NCBI RefSeq assembly: GCF_003952425.1
Contig: NZ_CP034449.1
Span: 2,046,001 to 2,110,000 of the forward strand
Direction of reading: 5' to 3'
DNA: 64,000 bases
Source: Mesorhizobium sp. M2A.F.Ca.ET.046.03.2.1
GTDB taxonomy: Bacteria > Pseudomonadota > Alphaproteobacteria > Rhizobiales > Rhizobiaceae
Positions 46,600-55,373 of this stretch are shown piece after piece (the stretch's first letter is position 1; every line of letters starts with the position of its first letter). The position numbers and the translations under genes are program-made. The notes beneath the pieces were generated by a model, which saw nothing but the letters and a program-made list of their open reading frames with translations, had not been told where the DNA came from and did not search any database.

Positions 46600-47342
46600 C
46601 GGGAATTTACATCGTAACCGGCGGCACCCATGGAATTGGTGCCGCATGCGTCGAGCATCTGGCATCAAAGCGCGCCAAGGTCCTTTGTGTCGGTCGTGAC
46701 GCGAAAAAGGGTTCGGAGATAGCAGGCGCTTTCTCGAGAGTTACCTTCTGCCGGGCAGATGTCAGCGACGAGGCCGACTGCAAAGCGGCGGTTGATCTGG
46801 CACTGACGCTAGGCGACGGACAGATCGCTGGCCTCGTCAACAATGCGGGCATGTCGATGCGGCGCACCTTCATCGATACGACGGCGGAGGAATGGGACAG
46901 GATTTTCGCAGTCAACACCCGAAGCGTTTATCTGTTCACGCGGTTGAGCCTGCCCGGCCTGATCAGGTCCAAAGGATCCGTGGTGACCGTTTCGTCCGTC
47001 GCTGGAATGACAGGCGCCGAGGGTATGGCTGCTTATTGCGCGAGCAAGGCCGCACTCATAGGTCTGACCCAGGCGCTCGCTCTTGAGCACGGCAAGGATG
47101 TGCGCTTCAACGTCATCTGTCCTGGCCAGGTCAATACCCGGATGATGGCATCGACGATGGCCAATCCGACCATTCTCAACGCCTTGCTTCGAACCATACC
47201 CGTGGAACGGATCGCGGATCCGCGCGAAGTCGCCGAGGTGGTCGGCTGGCTGCTTTCCAGCAATTCGTCATTCATCAATGGTGCCGTCATTCCTGTGGAT
47301 GGTGGAGAAACCGCGGGAATTCGACAACTACGTTTCGAATGA
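46596..47342 (+). CDS. Short-chain dehydrogenase/reductase
   Basis: The 248-residue classical SDR has the nucleotide motif VTGGTHGIGAACVEHL, NNAG, the catalytic Ser in VTVSSVAGMTGAEGM and YxxxK (YCASK), and ends with the family turn FINGAVIPVDGG. Start at ATG 46596, with AGGAG seven bases before, overlapping the aminotransferase stop (ATGA); ATG 46590 is too close to the ribosome site. It probably oxidises or reduces an intermediate of the same pathway. Confidence 0.88.
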   Translation: MTGIYIVTGGTHGIGAACVEHLASKRAKVLCVGRDAKKGSEIAGAFSRVTFCRADVSDEADCKAAVDLALTLGDGQIAGLVNNAGMSMRRTFIDTTAEEWDRIFAVNTRSVYLFTRLSLPGLIRSKGSVVTVSSVAGMTGAEGMAAYCASKAALIGLTQALALEHGKDVRFNVICPGQVNTRMMASTMANPTILNALLRTIPVERIADPREVAEVVGWLLSSNSSFINGAVIPVDGGETAGIRQLRFE

Positions 47343-47720
47343 CTTTCCGAACCGAGCCATCGATGGGGTGACCGGAGAATTCGGCGGCAAAAGGAGGTGA
47401 CAAACAAGGGACGGCGCGCTGTCAGAGGCAGTTAGCCGTCGAGACCGTGGCCAAGCCATCCCAATTGCGAGCGGTTTTCGGCGACGTTTACCCTCTATGC
47501 TGAGCGTCGGCGATAGCAGAATAGTGCTTCTTCGATAGCGCGTCTAGCGATGTAGCGCTCTCCAGACTCGGACCGCTGGGCAACGCAGTATCGCCTCTGG
47601 AGATTCTGAGATCGCGAGTAAAAATCGGTGGGTTCGTTTCGGTCAAAAAAAGGGGTTCGAGTCCACATTGTGGGTCGCCTCAGAAATATACAGCAAAATC
47701 AATTATTTACATAGGTCTTC
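47343..47720. other. Gap, no gene seen
   Basis: No protein-like frame. A stretch near 47650 (GGGGTTCGAGTCC) looks like a tRNA T-arm but no tRNA cloverleaf can be built around it. It ends at repeat copy B. Confidence 0.5.
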
Positions 47721-47843
47721 TGGTGGGCCCGACGGTCGTCGTTTTCTACAGAAAAACAATACGTTAGTGGCTGGTTCGCCAACCCGTTTGCCTCGTATTC
47801 TCTCGTATGGTCTGGCGAACCTAAAGACCGGTAGAAGGACTAG
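47721..47843 (+). repeat. Direct repeat copy B
   Basis: This copy matches 34642-34765 in the same orientation, with the inner inverted repeat GGTTCGCCA / TGGCGAACC at 47773-47781 and 47813-47821. The two copies bound a block of about 13 kb that begins with the transketolase genes. The spacer and outer parts differ by scattered substitutions and one or two indels. Confidence 0.7.
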
Positions 47844-48011
47844 TTTTCAATGCAAGTGGCGTCTCTGTCTTATCCCCGCAAGGAGCAATGACATCATCGA
47901 CAACCTTCGGACTTTGCATTTGGACCAGATTACTAAGCTGTGCCTAGAATGAGGATCAAGCCGTGCGATCGCCGCTAACAAACTCCTGGGTGATAGTGCC
48001 GTCGGCTCTCG

Positions 48012-48455
48012 TCAGGCAAGCTCAGTAAGTCGCAATATCACGCAATCGTGCTGACGTTCTCCGTTCGCGAGATACAGCCGCAGATTCAGATCGTCATGGG
48101 CCGGGGCTGCGGTTTCGAAGCGGATCACGGTGCGAAAATAGACTTGCGTCGAATCCACCTTTTCACCCCGTAGGAGCGCAGCCATTACTTCGGGCGGGCC
48201 GTGACGCAGGCCTTGGCTATCCACCCGGATCAAGGCGCCGTCCTCGGCCTCGATCACGTAGCGGGCATGGATGCGGGTCCGCCCATCGGCGCGGATGCGC
48301 TGTTCATCCGTCCCGCCAGGCAGAATGCGACCCGAAATGCCGGAGCCGAGGGCCGTGCCACCAAGGATGGGCACGATCCGCGCCTCCCCAAAGCCATCGT
48401 CGCCCAACTTCAACGGGACTCCGACCTGCACGCGGAACTCGGAAAATTGGGTCAT
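48012..48455 (-). CDS. DUF3237 protein
   Basis: The 147-residue protein is the last gene of the nine-gene minus-strand operon and starts five bases after the flavin monooxygenase stop. It has the family text RTRIHARYVIEAEDGALIRV, GLRHGPPEVM and VYFRTVIRFETAAPAHDDLN with the conserved R-Y and F-R-T residues. DUF3237 proteins are small beta barrels, often encoded with oxygenases and hydrolases of aromatic or amide breakdown; activity unknown. Confidence 0.8.
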   Translation of the reverse strand: MTQFSEFRVQVGVPLKLGDDGFGEARIVPILGGTALGSGISGRILPGGTDEQRIRADGRTRIHARYVIEAEDGALIRVDSQGLRHGPPEVMAALLRGEKVDSTQVYFRTVIRFETAAPAHDDLNLRLYLANGERQHDCVILRLTELA

Positions 48456-48460
48456 GCTGC

Positions 48461-49708
48461 TTAGCCTTTGAAGGGACCAAGAATTGGCGGCTCTGCGTTT
48501 AGAATATCGATCGAGAAGCCCGACAGGCGCTTGTAGTGCTCAGCATGGGCGGCCAGATCGGCGCGAGGGATGACCGTTTCGATATCCTCAAACACTCCGC
48601 CACAGCGGTCCTCGACCATTTGCATGACCGCATCCGGCCCCTTGCCTCGATTGGCGCGCAGGACGCCTTCCGCGCGGGGACGCATCTCAGCCTCATAGGC
48701 CAAAAGCGCCGGCCGCGTGGGGCCAAAGTCGCGGATCGCTCGGCCAAGTTTGCGGGCGTCAATGATCGCCAGTGTCGCCCCATTTGACCCCACCGGATAG
48801 GTTGCATGAGCCGCATCGCCCATCAGGGTGACATTGCCGGTCGTCCACGACGGCAAGGGGTCGCGGTCCACCATTGGGTATTCATAAACCGCGCCCGAGA
48901 TGCGGATCAGGCCAGGGCAATCGACCCAGCCAAAATCCCAATCTTCAAAAGCGGGCAGGAAATCCGCCTTGTTGGCAGAACGGTTCCAGTCGCCCTTGCG
49001 GAGGGCGCGCACCGGGTCGACTTTCAGCTCGGCGATCCAGTTGATCAGGGCAAGGCCTGTGTTCGGGTCTTCCGTCGTCAACGGATAAGCCACGAAGCGC
49101 TGGCTGTCATGCCCGGCTAGAAACATCGCATTGCCACCCAGGAAATGCGGCGCCTCGCTGGTGCCGCGCCACATGATGGCACCGTTCCAGATTGGTTCGC
49201 CTTCATGTGGCACCATCTGGCGGCGAATGGCGGAGTGGATGCCATCGCCCGCAATCGCAAGTTCGCCTTCCACGCGCCGACCATCAGTCAAGAGAAGTGC
49301 TGCGCCATGATCCGAGGTTTCAAACCCCGCTACCGCCGCACCCGTTTCCACACAATCACCCGCACGGGCACGCAATTCTTCCAGCAGTAGCATCTGGAAC
49401 TTCCCACGATGCAACGACAGTTGCGGCCAATTGTAGCCCGCCACCCGCCCACGCGGTTCGACCCAAATCTCGCGCCCCGATTTGGTGTAGAAACCGTATT
49501 GACGCGTACGTATACCGATCTGGTCCAGTTGTACCTCAAGCCCCAGATCGAATAACTCGCGCACGGCGTTAGGTTGCAGGTTGATCCCGACACCCAGTGG
49601 CTTGGGTTCGGCCACCCGCTCAAAGATGCGGAAGGGCTGGCCCAATTGGTGCAGTGTCAGTCCCATCACCAGTCCGGCAATGCCGCCGCCTGCGATTAGA
49701 ATGCTCAT
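48461..49708 (-). CDS. FAD-dependent monooxygenase (aromatic hydroxylase type)
   Basis: Class A flavin monooxygenases use NAD(P)H and oxygen to hydroxylate aromatic rings or related compounds. The 415-residue protein has the FAD motif MSILIAGGGIAGLVMGLTLH, the NAD(P)H/FAD DG motif AIAGDGIHSAIRRQM and the second FAD motif VTLMGDAAHATYPVGSNGAT with the GD of the family. It starts four bases before the stop of the 38-residue ORF. Substrate unknown. Confidence 0.88.
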   Translation of the reverse strand: MSILIAGGGIAGLVMGLTLHQLGQPFRIFERVAEPKPLGVGINLQPNAVRELFDLGLEVQLDQIGIRTRQYGFYTKSGREIWVEPRGRVAGYNWPQLSLHRGKFQMLLLEELRARAGDCVETGAAVAGFETSDHGAALLLTDGRRVEGELAIAGDGIHSAIRRQMVPHEGEPIWNGAIMWRGTSEAPHFLGGNAMFLAGHDSQRFVAYPLTTEDPNTGLALINWIAELKVDPVRALRKGDWNRSANKADFLPAFEDWDFGWVDCPGLIRISGAVYEYPMVDRDPLPSWTTGNVTLMGDAAHATYPVGSNGATLAIIDARKLGRAIRDFGPTRPALLAYEAEMRPRAEGVLRANRGKGPDAVMQMVEDRCGGVFEDIETVIPRADLAAHAEHYKRLSGFSIDILNAEPPILGPFKG

Positions 49709-49821
49709 GCGGTGCCTCCCGGCATCATCGGCCAGTGAAACTTGCCATCCGGCACCGTAAACTCGGCCCCGAAGCGGATGGAACCGTCGAGTTTAGCCAG
49801 CGGCGCGTGATACATGGTCAT
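49705..49821 (-). CDS. 38-residue coupled ORF
   Basis: This short frame (MTMYHAPLAKLDGSIRFGAE, then FTVPDGKFHWPMMPGGTA) overlaps its neighbour on each side by four bases of ATGA type: its ATG in the carboxylesterase stop, its stop in the monooxygenase start. Such exact coupling suggests it is translated. It might be a tiny subunit or a truncated piece of a larger protein; I recognise no family. Confidence 0.5.
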   Translation of the reverse strand: MTMYHAPLAKLDGSIRFGAEFTVPDGKFHWPMMPGGTA

Positions 49822-51404
49822 CCCTTCGCGGCATTCCGTCCGGTAAACCGGGCCAGAAGGGTTTTGTCCCAGAAGGCTCTGCGCACACCGAGCGGGTGGG
49901 ACGCGAGGTGGCTTTTCGGTCCAAAGATCCTCGTCTGCCCGCCGGTGTGGTTGTATTCGGGCCAAGCCGGGGTGCCTTCGCGGACAAAGGAAATCAGCGC
50001 ACCGGCCATCTCGCTGCAAAGCCTGGAGCGAATCTCCGCGTTTTGCGGTGTGGTCGGGCCGATCAACTCCGCCGCGGCGGCGCTGTCAGGCCTTGCGAAG
50101 AAGAACGGCAGGTCAGCCGCATGCATGGCGCGCAAGGTGGCGTTGACCTCGTAGTCCAGGCGATACATCCACACTTTCGATCCGCGGGCGGCGGCCGCTT
50201 CGGCGAACCAGGTGGTCGGCAGGGTAAAACCCACATCGGAGACGAGGTGCATGCCCTGAACTCCGGCAGTCTCGTGTGGGAAGAATCCGGCGTATGCAGC
50301 CACGGCCTCGGCTTGGGTTATGGCCGAAAGAAAGCCAAACCGCGCCGCCGTCCAGGCTGGATCGGCCTTGTCCAGATCGGGAAGCGCCATCAGCCACACA
50401 CCGGCCTCGTAATTGGTGTAGCCGATCATCAGGTCGATGCCGTCCATCGCCCCCTCTGCCACCGCCTGCATGGGCGGCACGGACCACAGATCACCGTCGA
50501 GGCCGGGATAAAATTGCCCGTCCAGGCCGAACAGTTCGTCCTCATAGTCAACGCTGGCTGCCCGTCGCACCAGATCCACTGCCGGAGCGTTCAGCAGAGT
50601 GTCCGCGTCGGCCACCCCGGCGCGATTCATCACGTCAACACCGATCTCGCGCACTGTTTCGGGTGAGTGCCGCCAGCGCGGCCCGTCACCGCCAATCCCG
50701 GCAGGGCCAGTCACACAGCTCATGATCACGGCGCGGCGAACCAGACCCTTCAGCCGGCCCGAGCAGAGCAGCCAGCTCACGTCCATCCCGCCCGCGGACT
50801 CTCCGGCCACGGTGATGTTGCTACCATCGCCGCCAAACGACCCAATGTTGGCCTTGATCCAATCGAGCGCCAGAAGCTGATCCTTCAGCCCGTTTACCTG
50901 CGCGTTGCGATAGCCCGGCCCCAGAACCGGCTCGACATCCATGAAGCCGAGAACGCCAAGTCGGTAGTTCAGCGAGACGACAATGATATCGCCCCGCTGC
51001 GCCAGCACATCGCCGTGGTACAGGGGCAGCCGGCTAGCTCCTTCATGGTTGGAACCGCCATGGATCCAGACATAGACGGGGCGCTTTTTGCCGTCCTTGG
51101 CAGGAGCCCAGATGTTCAAAGTGAGGCAATCCTCCTCGCCCACCACATCCAACGGGCCTTCGGGCAGGCTGTTGTAGAAATCGTCCGGCGGCCCCATGTC
51201 CCCCTTGAAGCGCTGGAGCGGGGCCGCGCCGAAACGGTCTGCCTCGCGAACGCCCGACCAAGATGCCACCGGCTTCGGCGGGCGAAATCGCAGCGCACCC
51301 ACTGGCGGTGCGGCATAGGGAATGCCGAGCCAAGCCAGACATCCATCCTGCAATCGGGTGCCGCGAACGGCACCCGATTCTGTTTGCACCACAAGGTCGG
51401 ACAT
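49818..51404 (-). CDS. Carboxylesterase/lipase (type B)
   Basis: The 528-residue alpha/beta hydrolase has the type-B signature EDCLTLNIWAPA and the oxyanion hole VYVWIHGGSNHEGAS, the nucleophile Ser in ITVAGESAGGMDVSWL, and the acid/His region further on. There is no signal peptide, so it acts in the cytoplasm. It starts four bases past the binding-protein stop. It probably hydrolyses an ester of the imported compound. Confidence 0.88.
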   Translation of the reverse strand: MSDLVVQTESGAVRGTRLQDGCLAWLGIPYAAPPVGALRFRPPKPVASWSGVREADRFGAAPLQRFKGDMGPPDDFYNSLPEGPLDVVGEEDCLTLNIWAPAKDGKKRPVYVWIHGGSNHEGASRLPLYHGDVLAQRGDIIVVSLNYRLGVLGFMDVEPVLGPGYRNAQVNGLKDQLLALDWIKANIGSFGGDGSNITVAGESAGGMDVSWLLCSGRLKGLVRRAVIMSCVTGPAGIGGDGPRWRHSPETVREIGVDVMNRAGVADADTLLNAPAVDLVRRAASVDYEDELFGLDGQFYPGLDGDLWSVPPMQAVAEGAMDGIDLMIGYTNYEAGVWLMALPDLDKADPAWTAARFGFLSAITQAEAVAAYAGFFPHETAGVQGMHLVSDVGFTLPTTWFAEAAAARGSKVWMYRLDYEVNATLRAMHAADLPFFFARPDSAAAAELIGPTTPQNAEIRSRLCSEMAGALISFVREGTPAWPEYNHTGGQTRIFGPKSHLASHPLGVRRAFWDKTLLARFTGRNAAKG

Positions 51405-51407
51405 CGT

Positions 51408-52499
51408 TCATTCCCCTGACTGGAACTTCGTCCAGGCGCGGTTGCGCTGGCGGGTCAGCGTGTCCTTGACCGTGCCGGAGACAAAAAGCTTGGCCATAAC
51501 CGCGCCTTCGGGGAAGATGGTCTTGTCTTCCGCCAATTCCTTGGGCAGCAGAGCCCGCGAGCCCGGGACCCCGTTGCCGTAACCCGACACCTCCGTCATG
51601 TGAGCCCCTACTTGCGGGGTCAGGAGATAATCCATGAAGGCATGGCCGGCTTTCGGGTTGGGCGCGCCCTTCGGGATGGCCAGCGACGTAATCCAGGCCA
51701 GCGTGCCCTCTTTCGGCAGGATATATTGAATGTCCTGCCCGTTAGCGGCTACCTTCGCGGCGTTTTTGGCTTGGATCACTTCGCCGGAATAGCCGATGGC
51801 GATACAGACATCACCCGCAGCCATTTCAGTGGGCAATTTGCCCTTGCTTAGCTGCACATAGGGTCTGATCGACTGCAAAAGCGCCATCGCCTTGTCCAGA
51901 TCAGCAGGGTCCTGGCTTTGCGGATCGAGCCCCAGATAGTTCAAAACAATCGGAACCACTTCGGTTGCGGAATCGGCGATCGACACTCCGCAATCGGCCA
52001 GTTTCGCGACATTCTCGGGCTTGAAGATCAGATCATAGCTGTCAATCGGCGCATCGGGCAGGCGTTCGTGGACCTTGCCCACATTGAGGCCCATCCCCAG
52101 CGTGCCCCATCCACCCACAGCGGCATAGCCGAGCGTCGGATCGCTGCGTTTCAAAAGCGCCATCAGTTCGGGGATTTGTGCGGCGTAACGCGGCACCCAA
52201 TCCTTGTTCAGCGGTTCCAGCGCCCCTGCCGCAATCTCGCGCGCCAGAAATGGCGTGGCCGAAGGCACAACAAAGTCGTAGCCGCTGTTGCCCGACAGAA
52301 GCTTCGTCTCCAGCGACTCGTCGGAATCGTAGCTGTCATAGACCACTTTGATCCCGGTCTTGGCGGTGAAGCCATCGGCGATCCAGCTGTCAAACAGCCC
52401 ATCCCAGGCATAGAGCCGCAATACCTCTTCGGCCCTTGCCGAGGTAGTCAGCGCCGCCAGGACCAATAACCCTGTCAGTCCAATCGCTTTTTTCATCAT
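51408..52499 (-). CDS. PotD-type periplasmic solute-binding protein
   Basis: AGAGGGAAACG precedes the ATGATG at 52499. A signal peptide (MMKKAIGLTGLLVLAALTTS, cleaved after ARA) is followed by polyamine-type text EVLRLYAWDGLFDSWIADGF, VYDSYDSDESLETKLLSGNS and YDFVVPSATPFLAREIAAGA. The 363-residue size and the Trp-Asp of the first strand fit the PotD/PotF branch. It pairs with the two permeases and ATPase that follow upstream in the operon. Confidence 0.9.
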   Translation of the reverse strand: MMKKAIGLTGLLVLAALTTSARAEEVLRLYAWDGLFDSWIADGFTAKTGIKVVYDSYDSDESLETKLLSGNSGYDFVVPSATPFLAREIAAGALEPLNKDWVPRYAAQIPELMALLKRSDPTLGYAAVGGWGTLGMGLNVGKVHERLPDAPIDSYDLIFKPENVAKLADCGVSIADSATEVVPIVLNYLGLDPQSQDPADLDKAMALLQSIRPYVQLSKGKLPTEMAAGDVCIAIGYSGEVIQAKNAAKVAANGQDIQYILPKEGTLAWITSLAIPKGAPNPKAGHAFMDYLLTPQVGAHMTEVSGYGNGVPGSRALLPKELAEDKTIFPEGAVMAKLFVSGTVKDTLTRQRNRAWTKFQSGE

Positions 52500-52541
52500 C
52501 GTTTCCCTCTGTTGCGTTAAGGGGCTTTTGCCCCGCTCTTT

Positions 52542-53336
52542 TTAGTCAGTCGTCTTGCGCCTCGCCCGCCGTTCCACCAGCGCGGCGGCAATAACGCCGG
52601 TAGCGACGATGCCGATGACGATTGTGGAGAGTGCGTTGATCTCGGGCGAAACCCCGGTGCGCACCATGGAAAACAGCCGCACTGGCAGCGTGGTGCTCTC
52701 TGGCCCGGATGTGAACGAAGCCACCACCAGATTGTCGAGCGAGAGCGAGAAGGCCAAAAACCAGCCCGACACCACCGCTGGTCCGATCAGGGGCAGGGTA
52801 ACCAGCCAGAAGGCGGTGAACTGGGTGCAGCCAAGGTCCTGCGCGGCCTCGTCCATCGATCGGTCGTGGCTGGCCAGCCGCGCGGCGACAATGACCGTGA
52901 CGAAACTTATTTGCACGGTGGATTGCGCCAGGATGATCGTCCACATCCCTCGGTCTAGCCCCACAGCAATGAAGAGCAGAAGCGTGGAAAGGCCGATGAT
53001 CACTTCGGGCATGACCAGAGGCGCAAAGACCAGCATGGCGAACACCGTCCGCCCTGGGAACCGCCCGGCCCGCACCAGCACGAAGGCCGTCATCGTGCCC
53101 AGGGCCGTCGCCAGCATGGCCGAGACCAGCGCCACTTTCAGCGACATCAGCGCCGCATCCAGAAATTTCGCGTTGTGAAACAGGGATCCATACCACTTTG
53201 TCGAAAACCCCGCCCAGACTGTGACCAGCTGGGAGGCGTTGAAGCTGTAGATCACCAGGACAAGCATCGGCAGATAGAGGAACGCGAGACCAAAGCTGAC
53301 CGAGGTGACGTTGAACCAGGACATCCCGCGTCTCAT
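52542..53336 (-). CDS. PotC-type ABC transporter permease
   Basis: From the ATG at 53336, which overlaps the upstream permease stop (ATGA), the protein has 264 residues with six helices (VTSVSFGLAFLYLPMLVLVI first) and the EAA loop DEAAQDLGCTQFTAFWLVTL. The frame is open upstream to 53441 but that part lies inside the previous gene. Second permease of the same importer. Confidence 0.88.
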   Translation of the reverse strand: MRRGMSWFNVTSVSFGLAFLYLPMLVLVIYSFNASQLVTVWAGFSTKWYGSLFHNAKFLDAALMSLKVALVSAMLATALGTMTAFVLVRAGRFPGRTVFAMLVFAPLVMPEVIIGLSTLLLFIAVGLDRGMWTIILAQSTVQISFVTVIVAARLASHDRSMDEAAQDLGCTQFTAFWLVTLPLIGPAVVSGWFLAFSLSLDNLVVASFTSGPESTTLPVRLFSMVRTGVSPEINALSTIVIGIVATGVIAAALVERRARRKTTD

Positions 53337-54232
53337 GGCTGCTCCTTGGCTTGCAGGTGATCCTGCACCTTGTGGAACAGCGCGATGGGCACGATCAAAA
53401 GGGCCAGCAGGATCACCGCCACCGCCGAGGCCACGGGCCAATCCTGATTGGTGAAGAACTCGTCAAACAGCACGCGGCCGATCATCAGCGTTGATGAGCC
53501 GCCCAAAAGCGAGGGGATGACATATTCGCCTATCGCCGGAATGAAGACGAGGAGGCACCCTGCCATCACCCCCCACCGCGACATCGGCAATGTCACCAGC
53601 CAAAAGGCTTTCAAGCGCGAACAGCCCAGATCCTGTGCCGCCTCGATCAGCGATCCGTCCAGCCGCTCCAGCGTCGCGTAAAGCGGCAGCACCATCAGCG
53701 GCAGATAGGCATAGGTGATGCCCAGATAGACCGCGAAAGGCGTCTTCAGCATCATGATGGGCGCATGGGTCAGCCCCAGTCCCATCAGCAATTGATTCAG
53801 GATGCCCTCGTTCGACAGGATACCGATCCAGGCGTAGATCCGGATCAGGAATGAGGTCCAGAAGGGCAGGATCACCGCCATCAGCAGGACTTTCCTCCAC
53901 GGATCGGACGCGCGGGTGATGCCATAGGCGATGGGATAGCCCACGAGAAGCGTCAGCACTGTGGCCCGGAACGCGATTCCAAGGCTGGAGACGTAGGCTT
54001 TCCAATAGAGGCCGTCGCTGGTCAGAAAGCGGTAATTGTCGAAGCTGAGTTGCGACAGGAAGTCCTTCAGCCCCGCCCAACCGCCTCCCGGCCTTAGCAC
54101 AGGCAGATAGGGCGGAATGGCTGTGGTGGCCTGGGACAGCGAGATGCGGAAGGCCATCAGCAGCGGCACCGCAAAAAGCAGCACCAGCCACAGGAAGGGC
54201 ACGGCAATCAGAAGCGTGCGGCGGGTGATCAT
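53333..54232 (-). CDS. PotB-type ABC transporter permease
   Basis: The 299-residue protein starts at ATG 54232, four bases after the ATPase stop, and has six helices (LLIAVPFLWLVLLFAVPLLM first) and the EAA loop IEAAQDLGCSRLKAFWLVTL. Unlike the PotB-like protein at 38751 it has no long insertion, only the usual loop after helix one (PYLPVLRPGGGWAGL). First permease of the importer. Confidence 0.88.
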   Translation of the reverse strand: MITRRTLLIAVPFLWLVLLFAVPLLMAFRISLSQATTAIPPYLPVLRPGGGWAGLKDFLSQLSFDNYRFLTSDGLYWKAYVSSLGIAFRATVLTLLVGYPIAYGITRASDPWRKVLLMAVILPFWTSFLIRIYAWIGILSNEGILNQLLMGLGLTHAPIMMLKTPFAVYLGITYAYLPLMVLPLYATLERLDGSLIEAAQDLGCSRLKAFWLVTLPMSRWGVMAGCLLVFIPAIGEYVIPSLLGGSSTLMIGRVLFDEFFTNQDWPVASAVAVILLALLIVPIALFHKVQDHLQAKEQP

Positions 54233-54236
54233 CGCT

Positions 54237-55373
54237 TCACCGCGTCAGCACAAGGCCGGCAGTATCGGCCCAGCTCAGCCAAACCTCGTCGTCCCTGGTG
54301 AAATCGCGGCGCGACAGACGATGGGCATTTGTGGTCTGGGTCTTGATGGTCACGCCCTGGGCGACCTCAACATGATAGATCGAGATGCTACCGACGTAGG
54401 CGATGTCGACAACCCGCCCTTTCAAGCAATTGGATTGCCCTTCGGACGGGGTGGCCGAGACGTCGATCTTCTCGGGCCGGATCGCATAAGAGATCCGTTG
54501 GCCTTGGGACAGACCCGCTTCGTACGCGGCGCGCAAATGGCAGCTGCCTTCGGCCCATTGCAAAGCACAGAATCCTGGCTCAAGCGCCGCTATGGTCGAG
54601 GGAAGGACATTAACTTCTCCAATGAAATCCGCAACATAGACGGAGTTCGGTGCCTCATAGATCCCCGCAGGCGTTGACACCTGCACCAGCTTGCCGTGAT
54701 CCATCACCGCAATCCGGCTGGCCACGGTCATTGCCTCTTCCTGATCGTGGGTGACGATGACAAAGGTCGTGCCGGTTTTCTCCTGAATATCCATCAGCTC
54801 GAACTGCGTCTCATGGCGCAGCTTTTTGTCCAGCGCGGCCAGCGGTTCATCCAGCAAAAGTAGTTTCGGCGCGCGGGCCAAGGCGCGGGCGAGCGCCACC
54901 CGCTGCTTCTGTCCACCCGAGATTTGATCGGGCTTCCTTCGCGCGAATTTCTCCAGCCGCGCCAGCCGCAGCATCTCTTCCACCCGCGCCGCGAGCCGGT
55001 CTTTCGCCCAACCGTCCCGCCGCAGGCCGAAGGCAATGTTGTCCCAGACCGACAGATGCGGGAACAGCGCATAGCTTTGGAACATCATGTTGACCGGGCG
55101 CAGGTGCGGCGGGACATGGCCGATATCGGCCCCGTCAAGGTGGATTGACCCGGCGCTCGGCGTCTCAAACCCCGCCAGCATCCGCATCATCGTCGTCTTG
55201 CCACAGCCCGACGGGCCAAGAAGCGCAAAGAACTCGCGAGGGTAGATCGACAGGTTCAGATCCTCGATCGCGGTGAAGGTGCCGAAGCGCTTGGTAACGC
55301 TGTCAAAGCGGATCAGAGGGCGCGCTGTGGGATCATCCCATGGTGCAGAGGGGGAATTCTCTACCCGAGCCAT
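54237..55373 (-). CDS. PotA-type ABC transporter ATPase
   Basis: The 378-residue ATPase has Walker A GPSGCGKTTMMRMLAG, Q-loop MFQSYALFPHLSV, signature ISGGQKQRVALARAL, Walker B LLLLDEPLAALDKKL and the switch His in VTHDQEEAM, followed by a TOBE-type C-terminal part. Its ATG at 55373 overlaps the amidohydrolase stop by one base (TGATG). Confidence 0.9.
   Translation of the reverse strand: MARVENSPSAPWDDPTARPLIRFDSVTKRFGTFTAIEDLNLSIYPREFFALLGPSGCGKTTMMRMLAGFETPSAGSIHLDGADIGHVPPHLRPVNMMFQSYALFPHLSVWDNIAFGLRRDGWAKDRLAARVEEMLRLARLEKFARRKPDQISGGQKQRVALARALARAPKLLLLDEPLAALDKKLRHETQFELMDIQEKTGTTFVIVTHDQEEAMTVASRIAVMDHGKLVQVSTPAGIYEAPNSVYVADFIGEVNVLPSTIAALEPGFCALQWAEGSCHLRAAYEAGLSQGQRISYAIRPEKIDVSATPSEGQSNCLKGRVVDIAYVGSISIYHVEVAQGVTIKTQTTNAHRLSRRDFTRDDEVWLSWADTAGLVLTR

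Noticed and set aside
47640..47690. Possible tRNA 3' end (GGTTCGAGTCC) near repeat B
   Set aside because: No acceptor, D or anticodon stem can be placed; the T-stem itself is imperfect.
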